Positions 59,753 to 64,000 of a DNA stretch of 64,000 nt are shown in pieces. A program made the translations under genes and the position numbers. How positions within the stretch are numbered: position 1 is the stretch's first letter; every line of letters starts with the position of its first letter. This DNA comes from Symsagittifera roscoffensis (lineage: Eukaryota; Xenacoelomorpha; Acoela; Convolutidae). The notes below the pieces were generated by a model. That model ran no database searches. It was not told where the DNA came from and saw only the letters and a program-made list of their open reading frames with translations. The DNA lies in assembly GCF_963678635.1 (NCBI RefSeq), contig NC_087062.1, positions 33,579,651-33,643,650 of the forward strand, written 5' to 3'.

Positions 59753-62231
59753 ACAGAATTTAGGGTAGCACTCAGGGGAGTTATTCCCGAGTTCCAGTTT
59801 TCCAAAGTTCTTTTGAGTTTGTGTTGATTTCTGCAGTTCTGACAATTACATGTCAGTCTCCAGGAGCATATATCTTCGAGACTATATTTATTGACAAAAT
59901 AGTTTTTGTAAACTTCCGCGATTTTATTTTTTGGATTTTCCAATTCGTCAAGATTAATCCCTATCTTTTGTGCAACTGTGTTTGCTAAGAATGTACCTCT
60001 TGTCCAAAAGTCACTTTTTTGTTTCTTCTTCAACAGAATTCGTGTTTTATAGAACTTCAATTCCTGTGCTCTCGTGTTTTGTTCTGATTTGTATTGTACT
60101 TGAACAAAAGATTCCCACTCAATATTATACCTGCCTTTCACTATGTCGACAAATGTCAAAAGAAGGTGCATTTCGTGATACAAGGATTATGGTAGAATCG
60201 AAAGTCGTTTTAATCTATCTTTATAGTCTAATCTATTGGTACCAAGGATCCACTTCGAAGCTTTTTCCTGGAGGTTTTCTATCATTTTCAATTCTGATTT
60301 ATTTGGTTTCCAAAGAATTGCACCATATGAAATGATTGGGACAATGTAGCTCCGGAAAAGATTCTTTTTTTGCAATCCGACTTGTACCATTAGCGATGTT
60401 TCGTTTTATAGTGAAAAATACTGTGATTGCTTTCTCACATCTTCTTTCGACGTTTGCAGTCCATGTCAAGTCGTTCGATACAATTATTCCAAGATCTTCT
60501 TCCTTCTGTGTTTGTTCAAGTGTCTCTCCATTCATTGAAATACTTCCGTTTCCTTTTAAGTTTAGCGTTTTACATTTGCTGAAGTTTGGTGTCATCAAAT
60601 TCTGGTTTCACCATTTCCATATTCTGGTCGCGTCAATTTGTAGAGTGATCGTGTTGGTAGAAATAACTTTAATATCATCCGCGTATCCGAAACAACTTGA
60701 CATGATACACTCTGGGAGAACATTTATAAAGATTATGAAGAACAGAGGACCCAGTACTGAGCCTTGTGGAACTCCACTTTTGACTTCGAGTTCTGAAGAG
60801 ATCGAGTTTCCAACTTTTGCTCGGTGTTTTCGACCTTTCAGGTAGCTTTCAAGCAGCTCCAAAGCTCCTCCAGTGATGCCATTATTTTGCAATTTTTTTA
60901 ATTAATTTTTCATGACTGACCTTGTTGAACGCCTTTTCGAAGTCGAGGTATAGAGCAGTCAGTGTTGGAGATTCGAAGTGGACAAATATTTCACTGAGAT
61001 ATAAGATCATTTGAGTCATTGTGGATTTACATTTGGTGAATCCATGTTGTTCTTTGCAGATATTAAGTCCAATGGCTACGTATAGTTTTTCGAAAATTAA
61101 TGTTTCAAGAACTTTTGAGAGGCAATCCAAGAGCGCAATGAGACGATAATTTGAAATGTCTTGTTTGTATCCGTCTTTAAATATTGGTATAAGGATACTC
61201 AATTTCCATAAGGAAGGGTAGACATGTTTATTACCAATTATGTTGAAGACGAGTGTCAGTGAAGGAGCCAAGTATTTAGTTAAACTTTTAAGTGGTAGAT
61301 TTCCTAGACCATCAGGACCTTTTGCTTTCTCAATACACAAGTTCTCAAGTGTAGTTTGAACTTCCTCTCTTGTAAAGTGGGGTTTATCTACTTTTGAAGG
61401 TTTGGAGTTATCAGAGGTTCTTTGATAATCCGAATTAGTAAAGACTGATTGAAAGAACTCATTAAAGGGTCGGGCTTTTTTATCGGTGACAGCGATCTGA
61501 TCATTTAAGTACATTTCTGAGGGAAGTTGAGATGATTTTTGAATGCTCTTAAAATACTTTTGTATTTGTGAAAATGTTCCATTTTCGAAAACTAACTGTT
61601 CAAATTCTTTTTGATCTTCTTTTAAAAGTTCACTAACTCTTGATTCAAGTGTTGCCAGCTGTAGGTAGTTATTCGGGGACGGTTTTTTAATCATCCATTT
61701 TCTCATTGTATATCTCCTTTTTATTGCATTTGATGTTTCATTGCTGACCCAAGGAGGTAAAATCATTCGGTGTTTTGTCTTTTTGGGTATATGTTTTTCC
61801 AATATCTTAAGTAGCCAACCATACCATAAATCAACTACAACGTCGACATTGCTGAAGCAGTAAGGCAAGAAAAGATTTTGCACAATGTATAATCCGATTT
61901 CATTCCAATTCGCTTTTTCGAACGAAAATATGCTAAAATCTTCTTTTTCAGGCAACATTTTTGTCACTTTGAACTAATCATTTAAACTTAGTTTGAGTTG
62001 GAATGGCTGATGATCGGATTTAAATAGTTTCTTAACGTAAATATCTACACATACGTTTAGTATTGGTTCTGTGTTGTTGACTAGAATGACATCAAGTTGC
62101 TTTTTAGCACCTGTGATCATTTGCTGGTAATTGTGTTCAAACAACTCCTCTAGTACCAGTGTTTCGTCCAAATTTGAGGACTCCATATGATGCCAGTTTG
62201 TGTTATCAAAATTGATGTACCCTACAAGCAT
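59753..62231 (-). pseudogene. CR1/Jockey-like LINE, 5' truncated, frameshifted
   Basis: Order on the minus strand: the endonuclease C-terminus at 62231-61974 (GYINFDNTNWHH, QLDVILVN, SDHQPF); a linker and RT start at 61967-60882 (KAKGPDGLGNLPLKSL, then motif A LYLDFEKAFNKVSH); RT motifs B and C at 60892-60608 (SGVPQGSVLGPLFF and FGYADDIKV); thumb and C-terminal pieces at 60598-60187 (SYIVPIISYGAILW, LQEKASKWI); and a C-terminal frame at 60183 onward (HLLLTFVDIVKGRY). The GDxN endonuclease motif has become GYIN. Each boundary between these frames is a frameshift or stop. Confidence 0.82.
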
Positions 62232-62462
62232 TGTAAGGTTGGTGACCTGATTCCTACTCAGTTCGTCTAAGCATTCAAGATACTCCAGTAGAAGAATGTA
62301 CGAATGCCTGTATGGACTGTTTTTAGGGGCACTGTAGATACAGCATAAGAGACATCTGTAGTCATTAAATTCAAGCTGAACAATCTCGGCTCAAACATGC
62401 AAAAGCATTTGAAAAAGTTGATCTTGGAAAACGCACCAACTCCCTTTAGCCGAAAAAAACTC

Positions 62463-62566
62463 AAAATAAGAGTTGGTATAGCTTTCAATTTGAAAATAAG
62501 AGTTGGTATAGCTTTCAATAGCTTTCAATTTGGTATAGCTTTTAATTTGGTATAGCTTTCAAATTG
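62463..62566 (+). repeat. Short tandem repeats
   Basis: AAATAAGAGTTGGTATAGCTTTCAAT-like units repeat with slippage (GGTATAGCTTTCAATTT four times). Confidence 0.8.
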
Positions 62567-63360
62567 AATCTTCAATTTATACTGAGAAAAGTTTCTATGA
62601 AATAACGAAAAAAAAATCTTGGAAAAAATAGCACGAACTCTGTACCATAATTTTAAATTGCTTTTTAAAAAAGCAGAGAATCGGCCAATCGTAAAACGGA
62701 CGAAAAAAACAAACCAAAAAAAAATCAACAGTTTCTCAGTAAATATCCAAATATCCAAATGAGAAAGATAACAATTTTACAAACTGAACGAAGATGTACT
62801 TTAAATTGAATGTCTAGAACTTGAGCAAGTCAGTCTGCACACATGAAAGCAGATAGAGTAACTCCATGTATGCATCGATTTCATCGTATGCATCGATGCC
62901 TTGAAAAAAAACTGTTTGCCGTAAAAAAAAAGCATAGCATCCAGTTACAAGTCACATGATCTCTTAGTTGAAATAGTCGGGTAATAATTGGTTATTAATT
63001 TCCAAAAAAGCGAAACATTTCCAATTAAGCAGAAAACTTTGTTCAGTTTTGAATCACACGTTGAATCGTATTTAGCACAATCGCAGCAAAAAGTTATCAT
63101 CAACTCTGTTGTTTTTGAAAGTTAGTTATCTGATTGTGCACTTAAAAGTATGTCACGATAATGTAGATGGCTGGTGACTACTGCATTCATCATTCATAGA
63201 ATATTTTAGTTGGAAAGAATTTTGTGATTATTTACTTCCTCTTGGAAGTATGGCACAATAATTGTTGTGATAAACTTATTAAATAGATTGAGATTTTGAG
63301 ATGAGTATCTAACAATGCCAATTTAAACTTGGATATAAACTTATTAAATAGTCTTTTTCA
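62567..63360. other. Non-coding stretch without recognised features
   Basis: AT-rich DNA between the minus-strand LINE and the plus-strand LINE ORF1. It holds a short duplicated TGCATCGAT stretch near 62874-62900 and the repeated phrase AAACTTATTAAATAG near 63273 and 63340. No gene is supported. Confidence 0.45.
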
Positions 63361-63366
63361 TATTAA

Positions 63367-64000
63367 ATGTCTGGTGCTACGACGAGGTCAAGATTGACCT
63401 CTAAAAGTCAAGAGTGTTGCACCATGTGTTCCACGTCAGTGGCGGAGAACTGGCTGATGTGCGAGGGCTGCGAAAAGTAGACGCATAGGTCGTGTATGGG
63501 ATACTCTCATGATATCTTCAAATTTCTGGAGAGGACCGCAAATGTAAAGTTTCTCTGCAATGGGTGCCTAAGTGCTGATATTCGTCCAAAATCTACTGTG
63601 GATGTGGGCGAGCTGTCAAAAGGCATTGAGGACATCAAAGAGTGACTGGAGATTGTAAAATCTTGGCCTACGTGCAATCCTTCTCCTCCCCAACTGTAAG
63701 CTAAGTACTCTAGTGTCGTTAAATCTAGTTCCGATATATCTCAAGAATGGCAATTTAGTGGTATGTCGGAAATTAGCATGGGAACTGACAGCAAAATTGA
63801 TAAATCGAATTTTTTTGAGCAGGATGTAAAACTGATAAGCGATACAATGAAATTTCTTGGTGCAAATGCAGAGGAAATTTCCTCTTTCCGCAGACTCGGA
63901 AAATTTAACGCAACTAATGAAAGACCCAGACAAATTTTGGTGAAGTTTCGAAATGTTATTACGGCAGATAGAATTTTTGCGCGTGCAACCATGTTGAAAA
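63367..64000 (+). pseudogene. LINE ORF1 with PHD-like zinc finger, runs off the window
   Basis: One frame from the ATG at 63367 to the window end stays in register for over 630 bp and holds only three nonsense codons (63478-63480, 63643-63645 and 63697-63699). The start reads CCTMCSTSVAENWLMCEGC, then HRSCMG and KFLCNGC, a PHD-type C4HC3 finger as found in CR1/L2-like ORF1 proteins. The end has EISSFRRLGKFN and RPRQILVKFRN, the RNA-binding region of LINE ORF1. ORF2 would lie beyond 64000. Confidence 0.7.

Noticed and set aside
63616-63992. Minus-strand ORFs at the window end
   Set aside because: They are shadows of the plus-strand LINE ORF1, which has clear zinc-finger and RNA-binding motifs.

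Overview
The window is AT-rich DNA from an invertebrate-type metazoan nuclear genome. The signs are spliced genes with GT-AG introns and consistent phases, animal protein families (a neuronal calcium sensor, a mitochondrial carrier and an ARM-BTB protein) and a dense mix of animal transposons: hAT MITEs, a tRNA-derived SINE, several non-LTR retrotransposons, a MULE fragment and a Polinton/Maverick-like fragment. The phylum cannot be fixed from the sequence alone. Position 1 falls inside a repeat unit, so this may be a contig end. A 200-N gap lies at 28821-29020.

Region 1 (1-23462) is a tandem array of an ~8.4 kb unit: unit 1 (1-8405), unit 2 (8406-~20293, enlarged by a 3.9 kb insertion) and unit 3 (~20294-23462, truncated at both ends). 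Each unit carries an intact first coding exon of a neuronal calcium sensor (NCS) EF-hand protein (ATGs at 3513, 11824 and 23071). Each exon is preceded by a TATA-like box and, further upstream, by a long inverted repeat and hAT MITEs. Only one set of downstream exons exists (26456-26638 and 27763-28034). Together they give a 197-residue protein with three canonical EF-hand loops and an N-myristoylation motif. The locus therefore looks like one gene with three candidate promoter/first-exon cassettes, unless the array is an assembly or haplotype artefact. The insertion in unit 2 (14907-18857) is a decayed Polinton/adinto-like fragment with a capsid-associated pseudogene and a protease whose catalytic motifs survive.

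Region 2 (23463-35150) holds an 0.88 kb recent direct duplication in the NCS intron, the NCS 3' exons, the N gap, a 0.4 kb palindromic element, a MULE transposase fragment, a diverged 0.6 kb tandem duplication and a hAT MITE with a near-perfect 8-bp target duplication.

Region 3 (35555-51451, minus strand) contains two well-supported genes. The first is a four-exon mitochondrial carrier (287 residues, all three carrier signatures). The second is a five-exon ARM-repeat plus BTB protein (about 1079 residues), best explained as ARMC5. Their introns and flanks are seeded with copies of one tRNA-derived SINE, all in the same orientation.

Region 4 (52992-64000) is a retrotransposon graveyard. It holds a decayed endonuclease/RT LINE, two copies of a LINE with a C-terminal restriction-like endonuclease region (one with a broken RT active site), a CR1/Jockey-like LINE ending in an ATT microsatellite and, on the plus strand at the window end, a zinc-finger LINE ORF1 with three nonsense codons.
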